The notes: generated by a model not told the origin, from the sequence alone. Counted from the stretch's first letter, positions 8,276 through 16,828 are shown. The stretch is DNA of 64,000 nucleotides from DATFRY01 sp035489015 (GCA_035489015.1 DATHKR010000099.1:38073-102072); one strand, 5' to 3'. Numbers and translations: made by a program.

Positions 8276-9007
8276 TCAGGCGGCGGATCGGGCGGCGGCG
8301 ATCGCGCTCCAGCCGGCCCAGAAGCGCTCCTTCATCCGCTCGAGGTGGGCGACCAGGCGCGGCCGGGCCAGGAGCAGCTCCTTCTCCGCCGACTGCCATG
8401 GCGCCCACAGCACCTGGGACAGAAAGCCGTACGCGGTGGCGTCGACGCTGCGCGGCGCGTCGCCCAGATAGAACGGCTGGTCGCCCAGCATGGCGTCGAG
8501 CGCGGCGAGGTCGTCCTTCATCATGACCAGCACCTCCTCGCGCGTGTGCTTGCCGACCCCCTGCGCCTGGCACTTCTTGAGGATGGCGCGCCGGATGAGC
8601 TTGGGCCCCTGGGTCTTGAGCAGGGGCGGCATGAGCGGCGCGAATGCCTCCACCAGGTGGGGCCAGGCCGGCGCGAAGCTCCAGCGCAGGTACACGATCG
8701 TGAAGTAGCAGTGCTCCTCGATCATCCGGCGAAGCACGTGGCCGCGCGCCCGCGCCTCCGCGGTGAGATCGCCGTCGAGCGGGTCGCCGTAGGTCCGGAC
8801 CAGGTGGTCGATGATGAAGCCGGAGTCGCCGAGCAGCACGTCGCCGTCGGCGATGTACGGGACCTTGCCCTTGGGCGCCCGGCGCAGGCTCGGGCTCGCC
8901 GTCTGGTACGGGCGCCCGGTCATGCGCAGGTAGGTCTCGAGCTTGAGGCAGAAGGGACTCACGTTGGGCAGGTCCCATGCCGGCGGAGTCTGGTGGAGGG
9001 TCAGCAC
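8276..9007 (-). CDS. Glutathione S-transferase-like protein (Fax/metaxin type)
   Basis: The 243-residue product begins MLTLHQTPPAWDLPNVSPFCLKLE when read in two pieces: a strand, then a loop with SPFC and a helix, the thioredoxin-like N-terminal GST fold. KGKVPYIADG (the cis-Pro region) and LGDSGFIIDHL follow. The all-helical C-terminal half ends RMKERFWAGW. This matches the Fax/CdGSTp/metaxin branch rather than classical GSTs; a detoxifying role is inferred, and no substrate is known. It converges with the RidA gene, and its start abuts the inverted-repeat element. Confidence 0.85.
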   Translation of the reverse strand: MLTLHQTPPAWDLPNVSPFCLKLETYLRMTGRPYQTASPSLRRAPKGKVPYIADGDVLLGDSGFIIDHLVRTYGDPLDGDLTAEARARGHVLRRMIEEHCYFTIVYLRWSFAPAWPHLVEAFAPLMPPLLKTQGPKLIRRAILKKCQAQGVGKHTREEVLVMMKDDLAALDAMLGDQPFYLGDAPRSVDATAYGFLSQVLWAPWQSAEKELLLARPRLVAHLERMKERFWAGWSAIAAARSAA

Positions 9008-9019
9008 GGCGCCACTTTA

Positions 9020-9241
9020 GGGCCCGCGAATGGGCAAGTCGATCGTTCTCGCGGCCGATCCATCCCGGCTGGCGGCGTCGCGGCTGCGCTTCCCCCGGTC
9101 TTCGCCGGGGCAACATCGATCGATTCTTGCTGCGGACCGGTGCTCAAGTACGTCGAGTACGTTCCGCGCCGGTTCTCGCCGCTCCTTGCCATCCGGGCGG
9201 CTCGACCGCGAGAATCGATCGACTTGCCCATCCGCGGGCCC
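9020..9241. repeat. 222-bp inverted-repeat element between GST and GIY-YIG genes
   Basis: This fills most of the 317-bp gene-free stretch 9008-9324. The outer arms are 9020-9054 and 9206-9241. They match along about 35 bp with one substitution and one indel, each holding GGGCCCGCG, TGGGCAAGTCGATCG and TTCTCGCGG. Inside are a second ATCGATCGATTCTTGCTGCGG-like segment (9116-9135) that echoes the arm, and a near-palindrome AGTACGTCGAGTACGT (9148-9163). No protein is encoded. It could be a MITE-like insertion, a repetitive extragenic palindrome or a long hairpin terminator; I saw no second copy in the window. The remaining bases show nothing clear. Confidence 0.75.
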
Positions 9242-9324
9242 TTGGCCACGCGCGGGCCTCGCGGCCAGCCCACCCGACACTCGCGGAGGGCGCGATTTCG
9301 CGGCGGCTGCGCGATGCGGTTAAG

Positions 9325-9648
9325 ATGGCGGCGATGGGCGCGCGGCGCGGCGGCCGGCAGTCGTGGTTCGTGTACCTGGTCGAGTGCCGGGACGGCACGC
9401 TCTACACCGGCGTCGCGCTGGACCTGGTTCGCCGGCTGGCCGAGCACAACGCCGGGCGCGGGGCCCGCTACACTCGCGGCCGCGCGCCGGTGCGGATGGT
9501 CGCGTCCAGCGTCGCGCTCGACAAGCGGGCCGCATACCGGCTCGAGTGGGCGCTCAAGCGACGGCCGGCGCGCGACAAGGCGGAGGCGCTGCGCGGGTGG
9601 CGGCCGGGGCCGGCGCGGGCGCGCCCGCAGACGAGGAGCACGCGATGA
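9325..9648 (+). CDS. GIY-YIG endonuclease-domain protein (UPF0213/SLX1-like)
   Basis: The 107-residue protein is essentially one GIY-YIG domain. WFVYLVECRDGTLYTG holds the two motif strands in the variant form VYL-YTG, followed by the helix DLVRRLAEHN and the catalytic-type Arg/Glu region (KRAAYRLEWALKRRPARDK). Small members are common and mostly uncharacterised, with presumed DNA or nucleotide processing in the cytoplasm. ATGs at 9325 and 9334 are both possible. The stop overlaps the ATG of the crotonase gene (ATGA), so the two are probably co-translated, though no functional link is obvious. Confidence 0.87.
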   Translation: MAAMGARRGGRQSWFVYLVECRDGTLYTGVALDLVRRLAEHNAGRGARYTRGRAPVRMVASSVALDKRAAYRLEWALKRRPARDKAEALRGWRPGPARARPQTRSTR

Positions 9649-10592
9649 GCGAGAGTGACGCGAGCGGCGCCGGCGATCGCGGCGAGCCGAGGACGATGAC
9701 CTACGCGGTGACCGGCCGGATCGCCCGCATCACCCTCGATCGCCCGGAGCGGGGCAACGGCATCACGTTCGATCTCCCGGTCGAGCTGGCCCGCTGCGTC
9801 GAGCGCGCCAACCTCGATCCCGCGGTCCACGTCATCGCCCTGTCGGGGCGCGGCAAGGGCTTCTGCGGCGGCTACGACCTCGTGGTCAGCGCCGAGGGCA
9901 AGAGCGATCCCGCCGACGGCGGCGCGGCGCCGGCCGGCTCGCCGCTCGATCCGGCGGTGGTCGCCGCCAACCACCAGCCGGACGCGGTCTGGGACCCGAT
10001 GGTCGACTACGCGATGATGGCGCGCAACGTGCGCGGCTTCATGAGCCTGTTCCACAGCGACAAGCCGGTCGTGTGCAAGGTGCACGGGTTCTGCGTCGCC
10101 GGCGGGACCGACATGGCGCTGTGCTCGGATCTGCTCGTCATCGAGGACGAGGCCAAGATCGGCTATCCGCCGGCCCGCGTGTGGGGCGTGCCGACCACCG
10201 CGCTGTGGGTGCAGCGGATCGGGCTCGAGAAGGCCAAGCGGCTCCTCTTCACCGGAGACTGCCTGTCCGGGCGCGAGGCCGTGGAGTGGGGACTGGCAGT
10301 CGAGTGCGCGCCGGCGGACCAGCTCGACCACCGGTTCGAGGTCCTCCTCGAGCGCATCGCGAGGGTGCCGGTCAATCAGCTGATGATGTCGAAGCTGCTG
10401 CTCAACCAGGTCGCCGCGGCCCAGGGGCTGCACGCCGCGCAGATCCTGGGCGTGGTGTTCGACGGGATCGCGCGCCACACGCGCGAGGGATACGACTTCG
10501 CGGCGCGGGCCCGCGCCGCCGGCTTCAAGCAGGCCGTGCGCGACCGGGACGAGCCATTCGGCGACTTCGGGTCATCCACAAGCAAAGGGTGA
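9645..10592 (+). CDS. Crotonase-fold protein (atypical enoyl-CoA hydratase family)
   Basis: The 315-residue product has the crotonase oxyanion motifs: GRGKGFCGGYDL near residue 72 and KVHGFCVAGGTDMAL near 145. A family-specific insert of about 40 residues (WDPMVDYAMMARNVRGFM) lies between them. The two catalytic Glu positions of true enoyl-CoA hydratases do not look conserved: the first region reads GGTDM and the second IGYPPARVWG. It is therefore probably a different CoA-dependent activity. It also lacks the MenB signature, so it does not fill the missing menB step. It is translationally coupled to the GIY-YIG gene. Confidence 0.85.
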   Translation: MSESDASGAGDRGEPRTMTYAVTGRIARITLDRPERGNGITFDLPVELARCVERANLDPAVHVIALSGRGKGFCGGYDLVVSAEGKSDPADGGAAPAGSPLDPAVVAANHQPDAVWDPMVDYAMMARNVRGFMSLFHSDKPVVCKVHGFCVAGGTDMALCSDLLVIEDEAKIGYPPARVWGVPTTALWVQRIGLEKAKRLLFTGDCLSGREAVEWGLAVECAPADQLDHRFEVLLERIARVPVNQLMMSKLLLNQVAAAQGLHAAQILGVVFDGIARHTREGYDFAARARAAGFKQAVRDRDEPFGDFGSSTSKG

Positions 10593-10722
10593 GTGCCTCG
10601 GCCTGCAGTGAACCGCGGACACCGTGCGGCTCGTCGCCGAACGTGCGCCGGTGAACGTGTCGATCGCGCGCCGGAGGCGATTTCCGATTGCTGCCACCTC
10701 GGTCGCGGGTTAGGGAGCGGGC

Positions 10723-11049
10723 ATGAGGAACGCAATTGCTCTGACTCTCGCTCTGATGGCCGCGCCGGTTCTTGGCTGCGGCGGCTCGCAGGATGAGGCC
10801 GATACGACTCCGGCCACGACCGAGACGACGCCGGCGCCGACCCCGGAGGCGACCACGCCAACCGATACCACCACCGCGCCGGACCAGGCCACGACGCCGT
10901 CCGACCCGGCTCAGCAGCCCGGCACGCCGGAGGGCCAGCCCGCCGATCCGAACGCGCCGACCACCCCCACCAACCCAAGCCCGACGACCTCGCCGAGCCC
11001 GTCGACGACCCCGACCCCGACCACCCCGCCGTCCACCCCGAAGAACTGA
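10723..11049 (+). CDS. Small Thr/Pro-rich lipoprotein
   Basis: The 108-residue product has a signal peptide ending in a lipobox (PVLGC, Cys at about residue 19). Everything after it is Thr, Pro, Ala and Ser with scattered Asp/Glu, so it is an unstructured lipid-anchored tail. AGGGAG lies 5 nt before the ATG. Such proteins are frequent in myxobacteria; no function is known. The 130 bp before it shows no clear signal. Confidence 0.72.
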   Translation: MRNAIALTLALMAAPVLGCGGSQDEADTTPATTETTPAPTPEATTPTDTTTAPDQATTPSDPAQQPGTPEGQPADPNAPTTPTNPSPTTSPSPSTTPTPTTPPSTPKN

Positions 11050-11079
11050 TCCACTCGAGCTGATCCGGCTTCGACCGCT

Positions 11080-12165
11080 TCAGCGTGCTGGTGCGGTCCG
11101 TGTCGCGGCCGTCGGGCTCAGCCCGGCGGCCCGCACGGTCTCCCGCACGGCGACATCGATCGGCGTCGCGGAGATGCCGAATGTGCTGTGGAACAGGGTG
11201 TCGTCCACGACGTAGGGCGACTGCCACTGGTAGATCATCTCGGCCATCGCCCCGAGGTCGCTCGAGAACAGACCGACCGCGCGGAACACCCAGCGCGGGA
11301 TCCGCCACAGGCGGGGCCGCGTGCCCAGCTCGGCGGCGAAGCGACCGATCAGCTCGCGGGTGGACCCGTCCTTCCAGGCGACCGGCAGGTTGAAGACCCG
11401 CCCGCTGGCGCGCTGTGGGTTCGCGCCGAGAGCGGCCAGCCCGGCGGCCACGTCCGGCACGTACGAGTAGCTGCGCGGGAGATCAGGATCCCCCAGCGCG
11501 ATCGCGCCGCGCCCGCGCGCGAGTCCGCGCACGAAGCGGTCGCCGTACAGGGACATGTCGGCGGCGCCGGGGCCGAAGAAGTCGCTGGCGCGACCGACCG
11601 TGGCGCGGAGCTCGCCGCGCGCGGTGGCGTCGAGCAGCTCGCCGACCAGGCGGGCGCGCAGCTCCCCCTTCTCGCTGCACGGGCGCAGCGGGCGGTCCTC
11701 GGTCAGCGGGGCCCCGGCCGGCTCGCCGTAGACGTAGAGGTTGTCGAGCGAGACCAGGAGCGCGCCGGTCCGCGAGGCCGCGGCCAGCACGCCGCGCCGC
11801 AGCGGCGGCAAGGTCCGCTGCCACGAGCCGTACCCGGGCGGGTTGGTGCAGTCGTAGATCGCGGCGGCGCCGCGGCAGGCGTCGGTCGCCGCGCTCGCGT
11901 CGGTCAGGTCGGCGCGGGCCCACTCGAGGCCGGGGCGGGCCGCGCCCGGCTGGCCGCGCCGGACCACCCGCACGCGGTGGCCCTGGGCGAGCAGGAGGTC
12001 GGCCACCTGGACGCCGACCTGGCCGGCGCCGAGGACGACGTGGAGCGAGGGGCCAGGCTCGCCCCGGGATGCGGTCTCGCGCGTGGGGTCGTTTTCGACG
12101 GTGGGCGTGGTGTCTGTGGTCGTCTCTGGCGTCGTCTCGGGCGTGGTCTCGGGCTGGCGGGTCAT
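11080..12165 (-). CDS. NAD(P)-dependent epimerase/dehydratase-like (extended SDR) protein
   Basis: The 361-residue protein has a Thr/Glu/Pro-rich leader (about 40 residues, from repeats TPETTPETT) before the Rossmann fold. The nucleotide-binding loop is VVLGAGQVGVQVA, a GxGxxG variant, and the active-site strand continues to a Y in LDNLYVYGE. SDFFGPGA and YSYVPDVA are typical of the extended SDR family. An AGGAGA/GAGAG stretch precedes the ATG. It is divergent from a LysR regulator, a common layout in which the regulator controls the enzyme. The substrate is unknown. Confidence 0.87.
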   Translation of the reverse strand: MTRQPETTPETTPETTTDTTPTVENDPTRETASRGEPGPSLHVVLGAGQVGVQVADLLLAQGHRVRVVRRGQPGAARPGLEWARADLTDASAATDACRGAAAIYDCTNPPGYGSWQRTLPPLRRGVLAAASRTGALLVSLDNLYVYGEPAGAPLTEDRPLRPCSEKGELRARLVGELLDATARGELRATVGRASDFFGPGAADMSLYGDRFVRGLARGRGAIALGDPDLPRSYSYVPDVAAGLAALGANPQRASGRVFNLPVAWKDGSTRELIGRFAAELGTRPRLWRIPRWVFRAVGLFSSDLGAMAEMIYQWQSPYVVDDTLFHSTFGISATPIDVAVRETVRAAGLSPTAATRTAPAR

Positions 12166-12206
12166 CGGGGCTCTCTTTCTCCTGGGTACCTGGCCGAGAG
12201 TGCCCA

Positions 12207-12220
12207 TTGCGAGCTTGCAA
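12207..12220. promoter_or_regulatory. Candidate LysR operator
   Basis: TTGCGAGCTTGCAA is a 14-bp near-perfect palindrome (12 of 14 positions) in the 78-bp gap between the divergent epimerase and LysR genes. Its arms TTGC and GCAA fit the loose T-N11-A style of LysR-type sites. A related CCGCAAG lies just downstream. Confidence 0.4.
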
Positions 12221-12243
12221 GGAAAGCCGCAAGATGACGGGTC

Positions 12244-13281
12244 ATGGTTGCAGAAATGCAAGCCCGCTTTCGCTGGGGCGACGCGCGTTTCCTCCTCGCC
12301 CTCCGCCGCGGCGGCACGCTGTCGGCGGCGGCCGCGGTCCTGGACGTCGACGCGTCGACCGTCAGCCGGCGGATCGACGCGCTCGAGCACGCGCTGGGCG
12401 CGCGGCTGTTCGACCGGACCCCGGACGGCGCCGTCCCGACCGCGGTCGCCGATCAGCTGCTCGCCCACGCCGAGGCGATGGAGCGCGCCGCCACCGAGCT
12501 GGCCGGCGGGGCGGCATCGTTCGAGCGCGAGGTGGAGGGGGTCGTGCGCCTCAGCATGCCGCCCGGCGTGGCCGACCTGTTCGTCGCGCCGTTCCTGCCG
12601 GCGCTGATCGCCCGCCACCCGCGGCTCCGGCTCGAGCTCGACGCGCGGGTCGGCTACGTCGACCTCGCCCGGCGCGAGGCTGACCTGGTCCTGCGCGGGA
12701 TGCGGCCCGAGCGCGGCGACCTGGTCGCGGTGCGGGTCGCCGCGACCCGCTCGCTGCCCTTCGCGCGCGGCGATGTGGCGGCCCGGCTCGGCCGCGTCGC
12801 CGACCTGGCCGCGGTCCCGTGGATCACCTACGGCGCCGACCTGGCCCACATCCCGGACGCGGCGTGGATCGGCGCCGCCGCGCCGGAGCAGTCCATCGTG
12901 CTGCGGACCAGCAGCTTCACCGCGCAGGTGGCGGCGGTCGAGGCCGGCCTGGGCGCCACGCTCATCCCGGAGAGCCTCGCGCTCACCCGCCCGCACCTGG
13001 GGCCGCTCGCCTTCGCCCGCCGGGTCGCGGTCGTTCTCCCGCCCTACCCGGAGGGCCAGCTGTGGCTGGCCGCTCATCGCGCCATGCGCGCCATCCCGCG
13101 GGTCGCCGCGGTGTGGGAGTTCATCGTCGAGCACACCGTGGGGGCGCCGCCGCGGCCCTCTCGCTCGTCGGGCCAGGGTGAGGCAGAACTCCACGGCGTG
13201 CGCGAGCGCCACGCAAGATCCCGCAATCCCACCCCGGTGGTGGGGCGAAAGCGCACGAAACCGATTCGGCCCGCGGATTGA
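12244..13281 (+). CDS. LysR-family transcriptional regulator
   Basis: The product has 345 residues. The N-terminal winged HTH spans about residues 10-65 (FLLALRRGGTLSAAAAVL, then VDASTVSRRIDALEHALGARLFDR). The substrate-binding domain (about 95-290) follows and ends with AVWEFIVEHTVG. The last 45 residues are basic and Ser-rich, longer than usual. It probably regulates the divergent epimerase gene, with the palindrome at 12207 as a possible site. Its TGA directly abuts the ATG of the downstream mlaE frame, perhaps only by chance, since the regulator has no expected link to lipid transport. Confidence 0.9.
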   Translation: MVAEMQARFRWGDARFLLALRRGGTLSAAAAVLDVDASTVSRRIDALEHALGARLFDRTPDGAVPTAVADQLLAHAEAMERAATELAGGAASFEREVEGVVRLSMPPGVADLFVAPFLPALIARHPRLRLELDARVGYVDLARREADLVLRGMRPERGDLVAVRVAATRSLPFARGDVAARLGRVADLAAVPWITYGADLAHIPDAAWIGAAAPEQSIVLRTSSFTAQVAAVEAGLGATLIPESLALTRPHLGPLAFARRVAVVLPPYPEGQLWLAAHRAMRAIPRVAAVWEFIVEHTVGAPPRPSRSSGQGEAELHGVRERHARSRNPTPVVGRKRTKPIRPAD

Positions 13282-14457
13282 ATGATCGGGTGTGACGCCG
13301 AATCGGCGCACACCCGCATGGACCCGATCGGCCCGCCCGTGACCGCCGCGTCTCCTTCCCCGGAGGAGGTGCACGGCGAGACGTTGACCCTGCGCCCCGC
13401 CGGGGAGCTCGGCATCGAGACCGCCAGCCACATCCATCGCCGGCTCATCGCGGTGGTCCGGGACCGGCGAGTCCGCGCGGTGGTGGTCGACCTGAGCGCG
13501 GCCGAGGGCATGCACTCGGCGGTGGTGGCGGCGGTGACCCTGGCGTCGCGCCGCCTGCGCGGCAAGGGCAAGAGCCTGGTCGTGCGCGGGTTGGCCGATC
13601 ATCACCGCGCCGCCTTCGGGCTGGCCGCGGCCGGCTCGCCGGAGCTGAAGCGCGCGCGGCGCCCGCGCCTGGTCGAGCGGATAGGCGCCGGCGTGGTCGG
13701 GGTGGTGACCGGCGCCGAGGGGCTGCTCCACTTCGGCGCCGCGATCGCGCGGGCGAGCGGCGCCGCGCTGCTGGCCCGCCGGCACGGCCGCCTGCCGCTC
13801 GGCGCGCTCATCCAGCAGGGCTCGATCATCGGCGCCGACGCGGTGCCGATCGTCGGGCTGCTCAGCCTGCTGCTCGGCCTGACCATCGCCTTCCAGTCCG
13901 CGCTGCAGCTGGATCAGTTCGGCGCCGGGCTCTATCTGGCCGACATCGTCTGCCTGTCGATGGTGCGCGAGCTGGGCCCGATGATGACCGCCATCCTCAT
14001 CTCGGCGCGGAGCGGCTCGGCGATCACCTCCGAGCTGAGCGCGATGAACGTGCGCGAGGAGATCGACGCCATGCGCACGATGGGCATCAACCCGTTCACC
14101 CACCTGGTCCTGCCCCGGCTGGCCGCGCTCAGCGTGGTCCTGCCCGCCTTGACCCTCCTGGCCGCGCTGCTCGGCATCCTGGGCGGGCTGGTCATCTCGA
14201 TCACCCAGCTCCAGCTCAGCCCGCAGATCTTCGTCGAGCGCGCGCTCGAGGCGCTCTCGCTGGGCGACTTCGCGCACGGGCTGCTGAAGAGCGTGCTGTT
14301 CGCATGGATCATCGGCGTCACCTCCTGCTACATCGGCCTCGGCACCCGCGGCGCCGCCCAGAACATCGGCTCGGCCACGACGCGGACGGTGGTGACCAGC
14401 CTCTTCCTCATCATCGTGGCCGACAGCATCATCGCCACCACCCTGGCCGTGATGTGA
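13282..14457 (+). CDS. mlaE: Lipid ABC transporter permease with N-terminal STAS-like domain (MlaE type)
   Basis: The product is 391 residues, against about 260 for E. coli MlaE. Residues about 30-125 form a STAS-like domain (AVVVDLSAAEGMHSAVVAAVTLA), comparable to MlaB. From about 140 the MlaE permease fold follows, with the diagnostic LGPMMTAILISARSGSAI and VREEIDAMRTMGINP. It should form the inner-membrane core of a phospholipid transporter with the next three genes. The true start may be the ATG at 13318. Fusing MlaB- and MlaE-like parts replaces a separate STAS subunit. The stop overlaps the mlaF start. Confidence 0.93.
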   Translation: MIGCDAESAHTRMDPIGPPVTAASPSPEEVHGETLTLRPAGELGIETASHIHRRLIAVVRDRRVRAVVVDLSAAEGMHSAVVAAVTLASRRLRGKGKSLVVRGLADHHRAAFGLAAAGSPELKRARRPRLVERIGAGVVGVVTGAEGLLHFGAAIARASGAALLARRHGRLPLGALIQQGSIIGADAVPIVGLLSLLLGLTIAFQSALQLDQFGAGLYLADIVCLSMVRELGPMMTAILISARSGSAITSELSAMNVREEIDAMRTMGINPFTHLVLPRLAALSVVLPALTLLAALLGILGGLVISITQLQLSPQIFVERALEALSLGDFAHGLLKSVLFAWIIGVTSCYIGLGTRGAAQNIGSATTRTVVTSLFLIIVADSIIATTLAVM

Positions 14458-15263
14458 TGGGCGCGATCGCCCCCGCGCTCGACCGGCCGATCCTCGAGCT
14501 CCGTCAGGTCTCGGTCGGCTACGGGCGCGCGCCGGTCCTGACCGGGATCGACATCGAGGTGGCCAGGGGCGAGTTGCTCGCCCTCATCGGCCCGTCCGGC
14601 TGCGGCAAGACCACGTTGCTGCGCACCATCCTCGGCCTCAAGCCGCCGCTGGCCGGCCAGGTCCTGCTGTTCGGACAGGACCTCTACGCGGTGACGCCCG
14701 ACGAGCGCGCCGCGATGCTCGGCCGCACCGGGCTGGTCTTCCAGAAGAACGCGCTGTTCGGCTCGATGACGGTCTTCGAGAACGTCTGCCTGCCGGCGCG
14801 CGAGCTGACCTCGCTGCCCGATCCGGTGGTGCGCGAGATGGCGTGGCACCGCCTGCGCCTGTTCGGCCTGGCCGAGCTGGCCCACCGCTGGCCGTCGGAG
14901 ATCTCGGGCGGACAGCAGAAGCGGGTGGCCCTGGCCCGCGCGTCGCTGCTCGACCCGGAGATCACCTTCTGCGACGAGCCGACCGCCGGGCTCGACCCGC
15001 TGGTGTCCGCGGTGATCGACTCCGCGCTGCGCCGCTTCTGCGACGCGCTCGGCAGCACGGTGGTCGCGGTCACGCACGACATGGCGACGGTGGAGAAGAT
15101 CGCCGACCGCGTGCTCCTGCTCGGGGGCGGCCGGATCTACGCCGCCGGCACGCCGGCCGAGCTGGCCGAGAGCGACGACCCCGAGGTGCACGCGTTCTGG
15201 CACCGCGACCCGCCGCCCGACGCCGACGCCGGCGCGGTCCTCGACGAGCTGGAGGCCAGCTAA
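14457..15263 (+). CDS. mlaF: Lipid ABC transporter ATP-binding protein (MlaF type)
   Basis: From the ATG at 14457, which shares one base with the mlaE stop, the protein has 268 residues. Walker A is GPSGCGKTT (about residue 41), the signature is ISGGQQKR (about 144), and Walker B is ITFCDEPTAGLDP (about 166); the switch region reads VAVTHDM. The family hallmark GLVFQKNALFGSMTVFENV is present. It powers MlaE-dependent lipid movement at the inner membrane. The order mlaE-mlaF-mlaD-lipoprotein matches envelope lipid-transport operons in Proteobacteria. Confidence 0.94.
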   Translation: MGAIAPALDRPILELRQVSVGYGRAPVLTGIDIEVARGELLALIGPSGCGKTTLLRTILGLKPPLAGQVLLFGQDLYAVTPDERAAMLGRTGLVFQKNALFGSMTVFENVCLPARELTSLPDPVVREMAWHRLRLFGLAELAHRWPSEISGGQQKRVALARASLLDPEITFCDEPTAGLDPLVSAVIDSALRRFCDALGSTVVAVTHDMATVEKIADRVLLLGGGRIYAAGTPAELAESDDPEVHAFWHRDPPPDADAGAVLDELEAS

Positions 15264-15271
15264 GGAGACCC

Positions 15272-16108
15272 ATGTTCACCGCGACCCCATCCCAGAAGGC
15301 CAAGCTCGGCCTGTTCCTCCTCGTCGGCGGCGCCCTGCTCGCCGTCGTGGTGATCCTGTTCGCCGGGCTCAGCATCGTGAAGGAGACCGACGAGTACACC
15401 GTGGTCACCGTCGAGAGCGTGAGCGGCCTGCGGGCCGGCGCGCCGGTCGAGGTGCACGGCGTGGTGGTCGGCCAGGTCGACAAGGTGCGCCTCGACCGCG
15501 GCGCCCAGCCGGTCACGCTGAGCCTCGAGGTCGAGGCTGGCACCCCGATCCCGGCCGACGCGAGGGCAATCTTGCGGATGAAGGGAGTGACCGGGCTCCT
15601 CTACGTCGACATCGACGGAGGCGACTTCCGCGGCAAGATGCACGAGCCGGGTGACGTGATCCCGAGCGCCCCCTCGGCGCTGAGCACGATCACCGGCAGC
15701 GGCACCGCGCTGGTGGAAGAGTCGCGCCGCCTCATCGAGCGAGGCCGGCAGGTGACCGAGCGGCTGGGCGCGTTCCTCGACGAAGAGAACGAGGCCAGGA
15801 TGGATCAGATCCTGGCCCGCGGCGAGCGAGCCATGGCCAACCTCGAGCTGGCCGCCGGCCAGATGGCGAAGACCGGCGCGCGCATGGAGGAGCTGCTCGG
15901 CGGCGAGGGACGCAAGGTGCTGGCCAGCGCCGACGGCCTCATCGGCGACACCCGGCGGATGATGCAGGGCAACCGCACCCAGATCGACGCCACCATGGCC
16001 GACCTGCGCGAGGCAGCCAGGAGCTTCCGCCGGATGGCGCAGAACCTCGAGCAGGACCCGTCACGCCTGCTATTCCGCCGCCGGGCGGGGGAGCGAGAGA
16101 ACCCATGA
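15272..16108 (+). CDS. mlaD: MCE-domain substrate-binding protein (MlaD type)
   Basis: The 278-residue product starts at an ATG preceded by AAGGAG at good spacing. One transmembrane helix (residues about 13-32) anchors a periplasmic MCE domain (about 40-120: VSGLRAGAPVEVHGVVVGQVDKV, split over two strands). The C-terminal part (150-270) is a long amphipathic, probably coiled-coil region. MCE proteins form hexameric lipid-binding rings attached to MlaE. The stop overlaps the next start (ATGA). A C-terminal helix longer than in E. coli MlaD suggests a PqiB/YebT- or Mce-like tube, which is inference. Confidence 0.93.
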   Translation: MFTATPSQKAKLGLFLLVGGALLAVVVILFAGLSIVKETDEYTVVTVESVSGLRAGAPVEVHGVVVGQVDKVRLDRGAQPVTLSLEVEAGTPIPADARAILRMKGVTGLLYVDIDGGDFRGKMHEPGDVIPSAPSALSTITGSGTALVEESRRLIERGRQVTERLGAFLDEENEARMDQILARGERAMANLELAAGQMAKTGARMEELLGGEGRKVLASADGLIGDTRRMMQGNRTQIDATMADLREAARSFRRMAQNLEQDPSRLLFRRRAGERENP

Positions 16109-16773
16109 GTCGACCCATCCGGGGAGAGACCGTCGCCGTCGCCGGCCTCGTCGCCGCGCTGACCGCCGCCTGCTTCGGAGGAGGCAGCACCCCCCAGATC
16201 AACTACTACGCGCTCTCCCCACCCGACACGGTGGCGAAGAGCGGCGTGGCGCCGGCCATCGCCGTCGAGGAGCTGCGCGCCCAGGCGCCCTACGACGAGC
16301 GCCGCATCGTCTACCGAACCAGCCCGTACCAGCTGTCCTACTACGAGTACGACCAGTGGGCGGCGGCGCCCGGCGTCCTGGTCGCCGACTACCTCCGCCG
16401 CGCCTACCAGGCCAGCGGCCGCTTCGGCCTGGTCCTCCCCCGACCGGGCACCGACACCGCGGCGATCCTGGGCGGCCAGGTCCTCGCCTTCGAGGAGACC
16501 GGCCGCAGCAAGCCGACCGAGAAGGGAGCCAGCAAGACCGACACCGACGCGGCGACGACCTGGAAGGCCCGCATCGTCCTCGACCTCGAGCTGAGAGACG
16601 CCGAGTCCGGCCGTATCCTCTGGACTCGCCGCACCGAGCAGGAGATCGCCCTGGCCAGCCGCAAGCCGGAGGCCCTGGCGGCAGCTCTCAGCAAGGCCCT
16701 GACCGAGATCGCCGCCACCACCGCCAGCGAGGTGGCGACCGCCGCGACGACGGCGACCGCGGCGCGGCAGTAG
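16105..16773 (+). CDS. ABC-type transport auxiliary lipoprotein (PqiC/DUF330 type)
   Basis: The 222-residue protein has a signal peptide with lipobox TAAC (Cys about residue 23). YYALSPP at the mature start, the strand region AVEELRAQAPYDERRIVYR and the YYEYDQWAAAPGVLVADYL segment are typical of the auxiliary outer-membrane lipoproteins that partner MCE systems. A charged insert and a Thr/Ala-rich tail follow. It is translationally coupled to mlaD and completes the four-gene transport unit. The role is to link the MCE tunnel to the outer membrane, by analogy with PqiC. Confidence 0.9.
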   Translation: MSRPIRGETVAVAGLVAALTAACFGGGSTPQINYYALSPPDTVAKSGVAPAIAVEELRAQAPYDERRIVYRTSPYQLSYYEYDQWAAAPGVLVADYLRRAYQASGRFGLVLPRPGTDTAAILGGQVLAFEETGRSKPTEKGASKTDTDAATTWKARIVLDLELRDAESGRILWTRRTEQEIALASRKPEALAAALSKALTEIAATTASEVATAATTATAARQ

Positions 16774-16828
16774 CGGGGGCGTCCGGCGAGACGCCTCGCG
16801 GCCGGGTCGCCGCGTCGCTGCGTCGCGG

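Noticed and set aside
9645..10592. Crotonase considered as the missing MenB
   Set aside because: It has the insert and loop sequence of another subfamily, lacks the MenB motifs and lies over 30 kb from the men operon.
11080..14277. A 1065-residue minus-strand frame continuing past the epimerase across the LysR and mlaE genes
   Set aside because: Only its C-terminal third (from the ATG at 12165) looks like a protein; the rest is His/Arg/Asp-rich shadow of the plus-strand genes, a normal effect of high GC.
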